This document shows, piece by piece, positions 53,203 to 62,216 of a stretch of 64,000 nt of DNA (its first letter is position 1; each line of letters starts with the position of its first letter). A program made the position numbers and the translations under genes. A model generated the notes under the pieces. That model worked only from the letters and a program-made list of their open reading frames with translations. It had not been told where the DNA came from and searched no databases. The stretch comes from ELB16-189 sp018266435. GTDB taxonomy: Bacteria; Bacteroidota; Bacteroidia; Cytophagales; Cyclobacteriaceae. The stretch is taken from assembly GCA_030123525.1 (NCBI GenBank), contig CP126125.1, positions 1,054,001 through 1,118,000 on the forward strand. Reading direction: 5' to 3'.

Positions 53203-54066
53203 ATGAACCGAAAACAAGCTCTTAAAACTATTGCTTCTACAGCTCTTGGCTCAGTTGCTTTACCGCAGATTGCTAAATCAATGAATGCCTTGCCCACAGA
53301 TTTGAAAGGACACATCAACCACAGCGTATGCCAGTGGTGCTACAGCGATCTTCCCCTCGAAAAGCTATGTGAGGCCTCAAAAGAAATGGGCATTAAATCC
53401 ATTGACTTGCTTAATTCTACTCAATGGGCAACCGCCAGTAAATACGGACTCACGTGTGCCATGGCTTATGCTTGCGAACCAAGTTTGACCAAGGGATTCA
53501 ATGATGTTTCATTGCATGGAAAATTATTAAAAGGATATTCTGAGGGTATTCCCCTAGCTGCCAATGCAGGCCTAAAAAATGTAATCTGCTTCAGTGGCAG
53601 CACCAACGGCCTTACTTCTGAGCAGGGCCTGGAAAATTGTGCACGTGGTTTAGATCCTGTTATGAAAGTAGCTGCCAAATACAATATGACTGTAAGCATG
53701 GAGTTGCTCAACAGCAAAGTAGATCATAAAGATTATCAGTGTAACCATACCGAGTGGGGAGTAAGGCTCTGTGAAAAATTAGGTTCAGAAAATTTTAAAT
53801 TACTTTACGATATTTATCACATGCAGATCATGGAAGGTGATGTGATTGCCACCATTCGCAAATACATTAAATACATTTCGCATTTTCACACGGGCGGTGT
53901 ACCCGGTCGCAACGAAATAGACGACACCCAAGAACTAAACTATGCTGCTATTATGCGGGCCATTGTAAAAACAGGGTTCACGGGTTATGTCGCACAAGAA
54001 TTTATTCCCTCGAAAAACGATAAGTTAGCCTCACTAAAACAAGGTATAACCATTTGTGATGTTTAA
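53203..54066 (+). CDS. Sugar-phosphate isomerase/epimerase-like TIM barrel, Tat-type signal
   Basis: A 287-residue protein. The N-terminus (MNRKQALKTIASTALGSVALP) resembles an export signal of the Tat kind, but the twin arginine is RK, so it may go another route. The rest is an AP-endonuclease 2-like TIM barrel resembling hydroxypyruvate isomerase, with VSMELLNSK, LLYDIYHMQIMEGD and HFHTGGVPGRNEID as metal/substrate positions. Sugar or hydroxyacid isomerisation in the periplasm is likely. It is 5 bases downstream of the amidohydrolase and the last gene before the cassette-like element. Confidence 0.85.
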   Translation: MNRKQALKTIASTALGSVALPQIAKSMNALPTDLKGHINHSVCQWCYSDLPLEKLCEASKEMGIKSIDLLNSTQWATASKYGLTCAMAYACEPSLTKGFNDVSLHGKLLKGYSEGIPLAANAGLKNVICFSGSTNGLTSEQGLENCARGLDPVMKVAAKYNMTVSMELLNSKVDHKDYQCNHTEWGVRLCEKLGSENFKLLYDIYHMQIMEGDVIATIRKYIKYISHFHTGGVPGRNEIDDTQELNYAAIMRAIVKTGFTGYVAQEFIPSKNDKLASLKQGITICDV

Positions 54067-54130
54067 GCCTGTGTTATGCAAAATTATAAAAACGCTCTGT
54101 GGGTAGTAATCTCAATTTGGGCGTAAGTAC

Positions 54131-55246
54131 ATGAAAAAGAAAATTACAATCTTATTGACAGTTTTCGCTTTAATGCTTTTTAATGTATTAGAAAGTTTTG
54201 GAATTGAGACAAAGCGAGATTCGATACTTGATACAACTTATTCAAATTTGCCAATTTTACATTTAAGTGGTACACCGTATGAAAATGGATTTGATCACGG
54301 CAAGATAATGAAAGAAAAGATTGTTGAATTAGTTGGACTATGGAAAAAAGACATTGAAAAAAATTATCAACTATCTGCTGATATATTTATTAAAGTATTT
54401 CTCGATTCAACCGATTATATTCCTGCTATTAAAAAATGGACACCGGATTTATTGGAAGAGATTAAAGGTATTAGTGCCGGCTCTGGAATAGATTTTAATA
54501 CCATATTTGCGTTTCAGCTCATTGATGAGATATGGACAAATGAACGACTAATAAATATACCTCATCACTGTACTTCAGTTGGGATAAACAATTATAAAAA
54601 AAATGGAAGTTCAAATTTTATTGCTCAAAACATAGACATTGCACCATTTTATCATGGTTTTGAAATTCTTTTAGATATAAAAGATAAAAATTCCAATTCG
54701 AGAAAGTTAGTGACAACTTTTGCCGGATACATTGGAGCAAATGGACTGAATAAAAATATCGGTATTACAGAGAATACTTTATCTGACTTAAAGAGTTCTC
54801 TTAATGGATTGCCTGTATGCTGCATTGCAAGGAGCGTTTTAGAAAAAACCTCATTTGAAGAAGCTATGAATTTTATTAGAACTATTAAACATGCCTCTGG
54901 TCAGAATTACATTGTTGGCTCAAAGCATAATGTAGTATCGTTAGAATGTGCTTCTGACTTGGTTACAGAATATTGGCCAGATACAACGAAGAATTATACT
55001 TTCCATGCCAATAGGCCGCTTACAAATAATTCTTATCACCCTGCCTTTTTAGCTTATTTAAAAGCATTATATGGTTCAATTCCTGAATCTATAAGTTTCT
55101 CAGATGAAAGATTTGAATCAATGAAAAACATAATATTAAATAATACGCACATTACTTTGGGGACTATTATGAATGCTCTCTCTAAAAGACCTATTTGCAA
55201 TAACAATACATTTGTTTCAACAATTATGGAATTTAATAATGATTAA
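54131..55246 (+). CDS. C45-type acyltransferase/hydrolase, exported, cassette cargo
   Basis: A 371-residue protein with a signal peptide (ILLTVFALMLFNVLESFG). It resembles the peptidase C45/acyl-CoA:6-aminopenicillanate acyltransferase family, Ntn hydrolases activated by autocleavage. The predicted nucleophile is C147 in IPHHCTSVG, after a NGFDHGKIM motif near 52-60; IAQNIDIAPF follows. It could hydrolyse or transfer acyl groups such as penicillins or N-acyl compounds. Codons are much more AT-rich than in neighbouring genes. It lies inside the cassette, so lateral origin is likely. Confidence 0.85.
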   Translation: MKKKITILLTVFALMLFNVLESFGIETKRDSILDTTYSNLPILHLSGTPYENGFDHGKIMKEKIVELVGLWKKDIEKNYQLSADIFIKVFLDSTDYIPAIKKWTPDLLEEIKGISAGSGIDFNTIFAFQLIDEIWTNERLINIPHHCTSVGINNYKKNGSSNFIAQNIDIAPFYHGFEILLDIKDKNSNSRKLVTTFAGYIGANGLNKNIGITENTLSDLKSSLNGLPVCCIARSVLEKTSFEEAMNFIRTIKHASGQNYIVGSKHNVVSLECASDLVTEYWPDTTKNYTFHANRPLTNNSYHPAFLAYLKALYGSIPESISFSDERFESMKNIILNNTHITLGTIMNALSKRPICNNNTFVSTIMEFNND

Positions 55247-55319
55247 AGCGAACTAAGAATTTCACCTGGAAAACCTGATTTGACAGAATATATTGTATTT
55301 AGAATTAAAAAATAACTTT

Positions 55320-55449
55320 GCATAACACGCAGTATAGCCAATAAGGGTTTCAGAGGTATGCGAAGGTTATCACCCGCATCAATCTTTCGTTTCGGTTGAT
55401 AGGAATGTCGCTCGGCAATCCCTTACTGGCCATACTACCACCGTTAGGC
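55320..55449 (+). repeat. attC-like recombination site
   Basis: The site is 130 bases. It begins with GCATAAC (55320-55326, R''-like), ends with GTTAGGC (55443-55449, exact GTTRRRY), and folds through AGTATAGCCAATAAGGG (55331-55347) pairing with CCCTTACTGGCCATACT (55420-55436), 15 of 17 positions. The central loop has smaller hairpins (ATGCG/CGCAT, ATCAA/TTGAT). GTTATGC at the cassette start is the exact complement of GCATAAC, as expected for a cassette's own attC. The last bases overlap the stop codon of the propeller gene. Confidence 0.6.
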
Positions 55450-57984
55450 TCTGGCCTCAGCTCTGCGCGACCGGGTCATGAATTTTCGTAAATAATTCTC
55501 TACGGGTAATATCAGTAGTGCTATGCCTACTTGTACAAAAAAATCAAGTACGGGAGAATTCGTAGCAACTAACTGCGCGCTCGCTGCAGCCTGCACCAAT
55601 TGAATAACCATTACAATGGTTATCAATGAAAGAAGTTGACTGACCACCCGGTACTTAGGATTACCATAACTTAACCGGATGGAAAGAAAAACCATGGCGC
55701 CAAAAAAAATTACTTCCATCAAATAAAACCACGACTGCCTCCAATAGGGAGGCATCACTTCCATCGTTACCTCATCTGCTGCTGAAATTTTACCCAGCAA
55801 GTCGCGCGTCTGTACTTCTATTCGAAATTTGCCTGAAGGCAGATAAGAAAAATTAACCAGGTTATTGGAGGTCTCCCAATTTGTCCAGTCGCTTCGGCCT
55901 TTAACCCGGTAACGGTACTCTACAGCCCGTGTACTCAAATAGTAGGGTTGAATAAATTCAAATGAAATGGCTGACTCTAACTGGCTGATTTTAATTGACC
56001 GGCTTGGCAAAAATTTATTCAGCTGTCCGTGTACCTGTCGTAAAAAAAGTGGATAGTTATTTTGTTGCTTGGGGGCAGAAGACGGGAAAAATTTGTACAA
56101 CTCATTGTTAGCGGTTATTACCCATAGGTTTTCCTGATCAGCATGAGCTATAAAACGGATGTTGGGAAACACCCCAAGCCACTCCAACCGCAATGCGGCC
56201 TGCATTCGTTTATCAACGGTATTCCAATGGTGACCATCGTAAAACCAAAAATATCCTGAAGAAGCAAAATATTTTTTCGTGCTTGGCAGGGAGTCGTATT
56301 TTTTAAAAGTATTTTCTTTTGAATCGTACCGGTGAAAACTCCCGCCTGTAGCCATATACACTTCGCTTCCATAGGCAAGCCCCATGCTTTCATCAACGGT
56401 GGGGTTTGAAAAAGGAACCCGTTCTACCGAAGTGATGGCTCCGTCTACCGTTTCAATTTTTATGGCTTGGGTTCGTCCGCACAGCCAGATGTTCTCCAGT
56501 TTATCTTCAAAAATATAGCTGACGTATTCATTCAATGTATCGAGTAGCTGGGTTTCTTTCCAATTCTCTTTAACGGGTGTAAATGTTTTTATTTCATCTT
56601 CTTGTGTGCTGGCCAGTAATTGCGAAATGGATGACGATTTGAATACAAACCGGATTGGTGTTTGCGTAATAAAAGTGGCTTTCATCCCATTTACTGAAAC
56701 AATCCCAAAATTTCCTGCCGCCAATAATTGATTATCCGTTTCAAGCAATTGCAATACCTTACCCTCAACTCCGCTTACTCGCTTGTAGATGTATGATGCC
56801 TTAACTATTTGCTTGAGGTCAGAAGGTTTTTTTTCAGTCTCACTTGCTTTCTTTTTTAAAAAAGAAAAAAATCCTTTTCGTTTTTTATTTTCATTGGCTG
56901 ACTGTGCCGGTGTTGTATTAATATCTTCGATAAGGTCTTGCTTCATCAAAACAAACAACCCCAGTGTTGTGCCGACATAGAGTTGACCCTGAAATGTTTT
57001 GGTGCAGAGCAAGTTCCCCTCCAAGCCCGCATAGTGGCTATATGACCGAAATGGAAGTGTTGGCGCGATGCGTGTAAACCCATAGTCATGTGCTACCCAT
57101 AATCCTTGGTTATGGTCTACGTGCATGGCATATACTTCGTTATCCGGTAAGCCTGAGTAGTAGTTGGTAATTTCCAGGGTAGCACCGGTTGAGGGGTTAA
57201 TAAATACTACGCCTCCGCGAAGGGTACCCACTGCGGCTAGATTATCGCTTAGCCAAGCCACTGAAACAACAACATTACGGGCTAAGTATTCCTTGTCTGT
57301 TACTTTTACTTCATTTAACCCCGAGGTGCTGGCCAAAAAGAGTCGGCTGCCCGAAACCACCAAAAGGGTTAGTTCTTCGCGGGTAGATGCAAAATCAACC
57401 GATAAATCATCGGCCCAGGGAAATGAGGGTGCTATTAGTTTTCCTTCTTCAATCTTTAGCAATCCGTTGCTTGTTTTTACATAGGGCTTCCCCGTTATTT
57501 CGAGCAACCCATTCAATGCTACTTCCGATTTAATCACAGCCTCTACCTGGTCTGTCTTAGGCGACAGTACAAACACGGCACGATCATTAGCAAAATAAAT
57601 TTTATCTCCGGATGATATGCTCGAAAAAATTTGAGTTGCCAAAGGTTGCTGGTTCGACAGAGATTGGTAGGCTCTGGTATTATCCGCCCCCCAGGTTATT
57701 TTTCCAAAACCCTGAAGTCCTCCTGCATAAATTTGTTGTTGCGCATTGACGACCGTATAGACCGGGTTTTGTGTGGTGATCAGATCCCACGAATGTCCGT
57801 CAAATTCCAATATGCCGCTTCGGTTGGCGAAATAAAGAATGCCCCGGTTATCTTGAGCGATGGCGAATGTAAGCGTACTGATGCGCTCATCGGAGGGAGC
57901 ATAATGTGAAAGAAAATAATTACCCGATTGCCCCAAGCCAACCTGAACCAAAACCAAAAAGACAAACAACAAATTTAATCGCAT
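55444..57984 (-). CDS. Two-component-type beta-propeller protein with Y_Y_Y domain, no kinase
   Basis: An 846-residue protein with a signal peptide (NLLFVFLVLVQVGLGQS). The first 620 residues are a periplasmic propeller with many short blades (e.g. GLWVAHDYGFTRIAP, LLEITGKPYVKTSNGLLKIEEG). Next comes a Y_Y_Y domain ending in YRVKGRSDWTNWETS and RIEVQTRDLLGKISAADE. Three transmembrane helices and a short basic tail end the protein. It has no kinase or response-regulator domain, unlike hybrid two-component sensors with this layout. Ligand and output are unknown. Its stop lies inside the attC-like element. Confidence 0.85.
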   Translation of the reverse strand: MRLNLLFVFLVLVQVGLGQSGNYFLSHYAPSDERISTLTFAIAQDNRGILYFANRSGILEFDGHSWDLITTQNPVYTVVNAQQQIYAGGLQGFGKITWGADNTRAYQSLSNQQPLATQIFSSISSGDKIYFANDRAVFVLSPKTDQVEAVIKSEVALNGLLEITGKPYVKTSNGLLKIEEGKLIAPSFPWADDLSVDFASTREELTLLVVSGSRLFLASTSGLNEVKVTDKEYLARNVVVSVAWLSDNLAAVGTLRGGVVFINPSTGATLEITNYYSGLPDNEVYAMHVDHNQGLWVAHDYGFTRIAPTLPFRSYSHYAGLEGNLLCTKTFQGQLYVGTTLGLFVLMKQDLIEDINTTPAQSANENKKRKGFFSFLKKKASETEKKPSDLKQIVKASYIYKRVSGVEGKVLQLLETDNQLLAAGNFGIVSVNGMKATFITQTPIRFVFKSSSISQLLASTQEDEIKTFTPVKENWKETQLLDTLNEYVSYIFEDKLENIWLCGRTQAIKIETVDGAITSVERVPFSNPTVDESMGLAYGSEVYMATGGSFHRYDSKENTFKKYDSLPSTKKYFASSGYFWFYDGHHWNTVDKRMQAALRLEWLGVFPNIRFIAHADQENLWVITANNELYKFFPSSAPKQQNNYPLFLRQVHGQLNKFLPSRSIKISQLESAISFEFIQPYYLSTRAVEYRYRVKGRSDWTNWETSNNLVNFSYLPSGKFRIEVQTRDLLGKISAADEVTMEVMPPYWRQSWFYLMEVIFFGAMVFLSIRLSYGNPKYRVVSQLLSLITIVMVIQLVQAAASAQLVATNSPVLDFFVQVGIALLILPVENYLRKFMTRSRRAEARA

Positions 57985-58007
57985 AACGACACGTTTAAAA
58001 AAGCTAC

Positions 58008-58015
58008 CAAAGTTA
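58008..58015 (-). promoter_or_regulatory. Candidate -7 element of the propeller gene
   Basis: The minus strand reads TAACTTTG, an exact TAnnTTTG match, 23 bases before the start at 57984, in the gap after recG. No -33 TTG at normal spacing. Confidence 0.5.
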
Positions 58016-58046
58016 TGAGATTAGATTAAAGATACATTAAAGCCCG

Positions 58047-60140
58047 TCAACTGATTCGGCTCCAGTTCACCACTGTCTTTCGCAAGGAGCGAACCTGTGC
58101 TTTGATAACGGCATGCTGGGGGTTTTCCAAATTAGGGTCTTGTGTAAGAATAGCCACCGCTGATTCGCGTGCTTGTTGAAGAATTTGTCCGTCTTTGCTC
58201 AGGTCAGCTATCAGCAAATCCAGAGCTCCGCTTTGCTGTGTACCCATCAAGTCGCCAGGGCCCCGAAGTTTTAAATCAGTCTCGGCAATTTCAAAACCGT
58301 TGTTGGTGCGCACCATGGTTTCGATTCGGGTTTTAGTATCAGCTCCGAGTTTAACCCCGGTCATTAAAATGCAATACGATTGCTCTGCCCCACGACCTAC
58401 CCTTCCGCGTAGTTGATGTAATTGTGAAAGCCCAAAGCGCTCGGCACTTTCTATGACCATCACCGAGGCGTTGGGCACATCTACGCCCACCTCAATCACC
58501 GTAGTGGCCACCATAATTTTGGTTTCGCCTTTTACAAAACGCTTCATTTCAAACTCTTTTGCTTCGGATTTCATTTGGCCGTGTACAATACTGATGGCCA
58601 CATCAGGAAATGAGCGCGACATACTTTCGTAGCCATCCATCAAGTGTTTTAAATCCAATTTCTCTGATTCCTCAATTAACGGATACACTACATAAATTTG
58701 CCGGCCTGAATTGATTTGTGAACGGATAAATCCATTTACTTTTAATCGCTGTGAGTCAAACTGATGCGTGGTTATTATGGGTTTTCTTCCTTTGGGTAAT
58801 TCATCAATTACTGAAATCTCCAAATCACCGTAGAGTGTCATGGCCAGCGTGCGGGGTATGGGTGTAGCCGTCATGACTAACATGTGCGGATAAACTTCTG
58901 TGTTTTTCTGCCATAGTTTACTTCGTTGTGCTACCCCAAAGCGATGTTGTTCATCAATGATCGCCAGCCCCAGGTTTTTAAATTTTACTTCTTCTTCCAG
59001 CAGAGCATGTGTGCCAATTAAAATTTTAAGCTTACCATTTTGTAATTCTTCATGAATAGGTTTGCGTTGTGATTTTTTTACTGAACCGGTAAGCAAGGCT
59101 ATGGAAATGTCCATTTTGTCTGCAAATTTTTTCAGACTAGTAAAATGCTGTTGTGCCAGAATTTCAGTAGGTGCCATCAAAGTAGCCTGTGCCTCCCCAC
59201 CAATTACCAGTAGCATACAAATGAAAGCTACAATGGTTTTACCGCTTCCCACATCTCCTTGCAGCAGGCGGCTCATTTGCTTTCCGGATTTCAGGTCAGT
59301 ATAAATTTCGCGAATTACCCTTTTCTGGGCTTCGGTCAACTCAAACGGCAAGTGTTCTTTATAAAAACGGGTAAGGATAGATGCATCGTTAAAGATTAGT
59401 CCTTTAAATTTATCTTGCCGCACCAGTTTCATTTTAATCAGCCTGAGCTGAATGTAAAACAGCTCTTCAAATTTAAGCCGGTGTTGTGCCGCCAATAAAG
59501 ACTCTTGTACTTTAGGAAAGTGAATGTTTTTTAATGCATCGTTTTTATTAAGCAAATGATGTTGCCTCAATAAAAATTCGGGCAACGTTTCGCGAATGTG
59601 GGGCTCAGCCAATTTAATAAGCTCGTGTTGAAATTTACTGATAAGCCGGCTGTCGATGTGTCTTTTGCGAAGTGTTTCGGTAATGGCATATACTGGCTGG
59701 AAAGAATTTCCTTTCAAATTATTTTCAGTGACCGGCTCAACTTCAGGATGGGCAATGTTGATTTTGCTTCCAAATCGGGTAGGTTTACCAAAAGCAACAT
59801 ATTCTACATTTGGTTTGATTTTTTGCATTACCCATTCTATGCGCTGAAACCAAACCATTTCCATTTCATTTTTACCATCGGTGAAATACCCGATTAGTCT
59901 TTTTTTATGACGCGCTCCGACAATCTCAAAATCGGTGAATTTTCCCTTGACCTGCACGTAAGGCATTGCATCGTCAATTTCTTTGATGGCGTAAAACCGG
60001 GTGCGGTCTTCGTAGCGGAACGGGTAATGTTGGATCAGGTCACCGAAAGAAAAAATCTTCAGTTCCTTTTGAAGTAATGCTGCGCGCTGAGGCCCAACGC
60101 CTTTGAGAAACTCAATGGATGTTTCGAAAAAATTAGACAA
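58047..60140 (-). CDS. recG: ATP-dependent DNA helicase RecG
   Basis: A 697-residue protein of normal length. The N-terminal wedge domain (OB fold) starts SIEFLKGVGPQRAALLQKEL. The helicase motifs follow: Walker A GDVGSGKT, LAIIDEQHRFGV as motif II, VMTATPIPRTLAMT as motif III, and VGVDVPNASVMVIESAERFGLSQLHQLRGRVGRG as motifs V and VI. It remodels stalled replication forks and Holliday junctions. It is 62 bases upstream of the propeller gene, which has its own promoter box. Confidence 0.96.
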   Translation of the reverse strand: MSNFFETSIEFLKGVGPQRAALLQKELKIFSFGDLIQHYPFRYEDRTRFYAIKEIDDAMPYVQVKGKFTDFEIVGARHKKRLIGYFTDGKNEMEMVWFQRIEWVMQKIKPNVEYVAFGKPTRFGSKINIAHPEVEPVTENNLKGNSFQPVYAITETLRKRHIDSRLISKFQHELIKLAEPHIRETLPEFLLRQHHLLNKNDALKNIHFPKVQESLLAAQHRLKFEELFYIQLRLIKMKLVRQDKFKGLIFNDASILTRFYKEHLPFELTEAQKRVIREIYTDLKSGKQMSRLLQGDVGSGKTIVAFICMLLVIGGEAQATLMAPTEILAQQHFTSLKKFADKMDISIALLTGSVKKSQRKPIHEELQNGKLKILIGTHALLEEEVKFKNLGLAIIDEQHRFGVAQRSKLWQKNTEVYPHMLVMTATPIPRTLAMTLYGDLEISVIDELPKGRKPIITTHQFDSQRLKVNGFIRSQINSGRQIYVVYPLIEESEKLDLKHLMDGYESMSRSFPDVAISIVHGQMKSEAKEFEMKRFVKGETKIMVATTVIEVGVDVPNASVMVIESAERFGLSQLHQLRGRVGRGAEQSYCILMTGVKLGADTKTRIETMVRTNNGFEIAETDLKLRGPGDLMGTQQSGALDLLIADLSKDGQILQQARESAVAILTQDPNLENPQHAVIKAQVRSLRKTVVNWSRIS

Positions 60141-60219
60141 GGGTCAATTATCAATTAGCTAATGTGCAAATTAGAAAATCGTTTCAGTAAAATTGACTAC
60201 CCGACTACTTGAAAATTGA

Positions 60220-60852
60220 TTAGTTAGCTTTCCACATCACTGTATTAATCAAATGCCGCGTTTCATTTTTCATAAACGCGATGGCCGGGGCGAGGGAATC
60301 ATTCTGAACTTTTGTATTGAAATAAAGCGCACCTCGTAAAAAATTTTTAGATGAATCAGTCATAGTAAATTGAAATTGACTGGGCACTTCGCCTGCTATC
60401 TCGGCAATTACTACGGTTTTGCCATGGGGGGTTTTTGTAATTATTTCGTCAATGGCATTGGCCTTAATTTGCTGCTTGCTCGTAAGATTATAGGCATCGT
60501 TGAGCAATTCTTTTAAAAACGATTCGCGTCCGTTCAGTTTTTTGTAGGTAACATGAATGTTGGCTTTCAGTTCGGGGTAATAAATTTCAACCCAGTGCCG
60601 CTCGGCAATCCACGAAGTATCTTTCAGCAACCTGGCTGCCTTTGAATATTCAAACTGATAAGGAAGGGTATCGGGCAATGCCCGGTATTCTTCTTTTGGA
60701 AGAATCAATCGGTTATAACCTTTCGGCTTGGGTTGGTAGTCGGCTGAACAACTTAACAAGCAACAGACTGTGGGCAATAGGCCGTATAGGATAAATTTAA
60801 TATATCTGCTTGTTGTTAACCGCTTGTTACCGATTTTTTTTTTATTCCTCAT
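60220..60852 (-). CDS. gldD: Gliding motility lipoprotein GldD
   Basis: A 210-residue lipoprotein. The signal region ends PTVCCLLSC with the lipidated Cys at about 35. The GldD landmarks YQPKPKGYNRLILPKEEY and LPYQFEYSKAARLL follow, and the C-terminus (FMKNETRHLINTVMW) fits the family. GldD is required for gliding and works with GldE. Its first 11 bases overlap the gldE end, so the two are coupled. Confidence 0.92.
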   Translation of the reverse strand: MRNKKKIGNKRLTTSRYIKFILYGLLPTVCCLLSCSADYQPKPKGYNRLILPKEEYRALPDTLPYQFEYSKAARLLKDTSWIAERHWVEIYYPELKANIHVTYKKLNGRESFLKELLNDAYNLTSKQQIKANAIDEIITKTPHGKTVVIAEIAGEVPSQFQFTMTDSSKNFLRGALYFNTKVQNDSLAPAIAFMKNETRHLINTVMWKAN

Positions 60853-62191
60853 TACTCACTGCTTCTTCTTGCACCGTTACTCGCACACGGGTGATTCGTT
60901 TTTGATCCACATTCTGTATTGTAAACCGAAACCGGTCAAACGTAATTTGGTCGCCTGCCTTGGGCATACTGTTATTCAGTTCTAAAATCAACCCACCGAG
61001 TGATTCATTATCGCCTTTTACCTCATCAAAAAAGGACGGGTCAAGCTCAAGTGTTTTGCACAGATCATGTATGGATGTTTTGCCGTCAAAAACGTAGGTA
61101 CGGTCGTCAATTTTGTTATAGCCAAGGTTTACCTCGTCAAACTCATCATGAATGTCGCCTATGATTTCTTCAATCAGGTCTTCGAGTGTAATCAGTCCTG
61201 AGGTTCCTCCGTATTCGTCTACCACAATAGCCATGTGCACATGCTTAGCCTGAAAATCCTTAAGCAGCGAATCAAGTTTTTTGGTTTCAGGCACAAAAAA
61301 TCCTTGTCGCAATAATTTTTGCCACCTGAAATCTTCTTTTTCATCCAGGTAAGGAAGTAAATCTTTTGTGTAAAGGATTCCTTCAATCGAATCGATGGTT
61401 TCACGGTAAACCGGGATGCGGGAGAATCCTGATTTATTAACTTGTTCCATCAACTTGATAAATCCCAGATCTGCTTCTACAGCCGAAATATCCACCCGCG
61501 ATTTCATCACTTGTTTTACTGTGAGGGTGCCAAAATTTACAATTCCTTTCAGAATATCTTTTTCTTCTTCAGTGGTGTTACTGTTTTCTGTAGTCAGATC
61601 AAGAGCTTGGTTCAACTCAGCCACCGTAGTGCTGTATCCTTTTTTTTCAATTCTTCGCTCTACAATTTTACTCATGCTAATCAGCATCCAAGAAATTGGC
61701 CGACAAATGATTTGCAGTGTCTTCCAAAGAGAACCAACTCTTCGCGCCACGCTCAGGTTATGCTGGGTAGCATATACTTTAGGCACAATCTCGCTGAAAA
61801 AGGTAAGAGCAAATGTGACTACAAAAGTGACAACACCTACAATGGTTTCAGTTGGCTTACGGGTGCCAGTCATTTCCCACATTAAAAAAGTAGAAATGGT
61901 AACAACCGCAATGTTTACAAAATCATGGCAGATTAAAATGGTGGCCAAAAGCAACCGTGGGTTTTTCAGCAAATCAATAATTTTTTTGTGGTTTGCTTCG
62001 TCTGCACTACGAAAGGTTCCCAACTGCTCAGACTTCAATGAAAAAAACGCCACCTCTGATGCTGAAATTATAGCCGACACCACCAGCAGAATCAAAATTG
62101 CCAAAAAACTAAAAACGTAAAACCAATTCGGCCCGGTGGCCCACAGGTCAGAGAAAAATTGATTGGCTTCGATTAAAAAAACAGTTTTCAA
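60842..62191 (-). CDS. gldE: Gliding motility protein GldE (CNNM/CBS family)
   Basis: A 449-residue membrane protein. The N-terminal CNNM domain has about four helices (FSFLAILILLVVSAIISASEVAFFSL, and ATILICHDFVNIAVVTISTFLM). Two CBS domains follow (MKSRVDISAVEAD and FVPETKKLDSLL), then a CorC_HlyC domain ending in VTVQEEAVSNEE. It resembles a metal transporter but in Bacteroidota is GldE, which works with GldD. The gene order mutY-ssb-gldE-gldD is the one known from gliding flavobacteria. Confidence 0.93.
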   Translation of the reverse strand: MKTVFLIEANQFFSDLWATGPNWFYVFSFLAILILLVVSAIISASEVAFFSLKSEQLGTFRSADEANHKKIIDLLKNPRLLLATILICHDFVNIAVVTISTFLMWEMTGTRKPTETIVGVVTFVVTFALTFFSEIVPKVYATQHNLSVARRVGSLWKTLQIICRPISWMLISMSKIVERRIEKKGYSTTVAELNQALDLTTENSNTTEEEKDILKGIVNFGTLTVKQVMKSRVDISAVEADLGFIKLMEQVNKSGFSRIPVYRETIDSIEGILYTKDLLPYLDEKEDFRWQKLLRQGFFVPETKKLDSLLKDFQAKHVHMAIVVDEYGGTSGLITLEDLIEEIIGDIHDEFDEVNLGYNKIDDRTYVFDGKTSIHDLCKTLELDPSFFDEVKGDNESLGGLILELNNSMPKAGDQITFDRFRFTIQNVDQKRITRVRVTVQEEAVSNEE

Positions 62192-62216
62192 GTAATCTTA
62201 ATTCGTGAAACATGTG

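Larger units (their letters stand above)
54071..55449. mobile_element. Integron-like single gene cassette, no integrase seen
   Basis: GTTATGC at 54073-54079 (core site) precedes the C45 gene, and an attC-like structure at 55320-55449 follows it. Cut at G^TT on both sides, the cassette would be 54074-55443. GTGTTATGCAAAATTAT (54071-54087) and the reverse complement of 55312-55328 match at 16 of 17 bases. The body is clearly richer in A and T than the neighbouring genes. An insertion-sequence-like element with short inverted ends is an alternative reading, but no transposase is inside. Confidence 0.6.

Noticed and set aside
61416..62120. Plus-strand open frame of 234 codons over gldE
   Set aside because: It is antisense to a well-supported GldE protein, has low-complexity serine-rich product and no upstream signals; a shadow frame.
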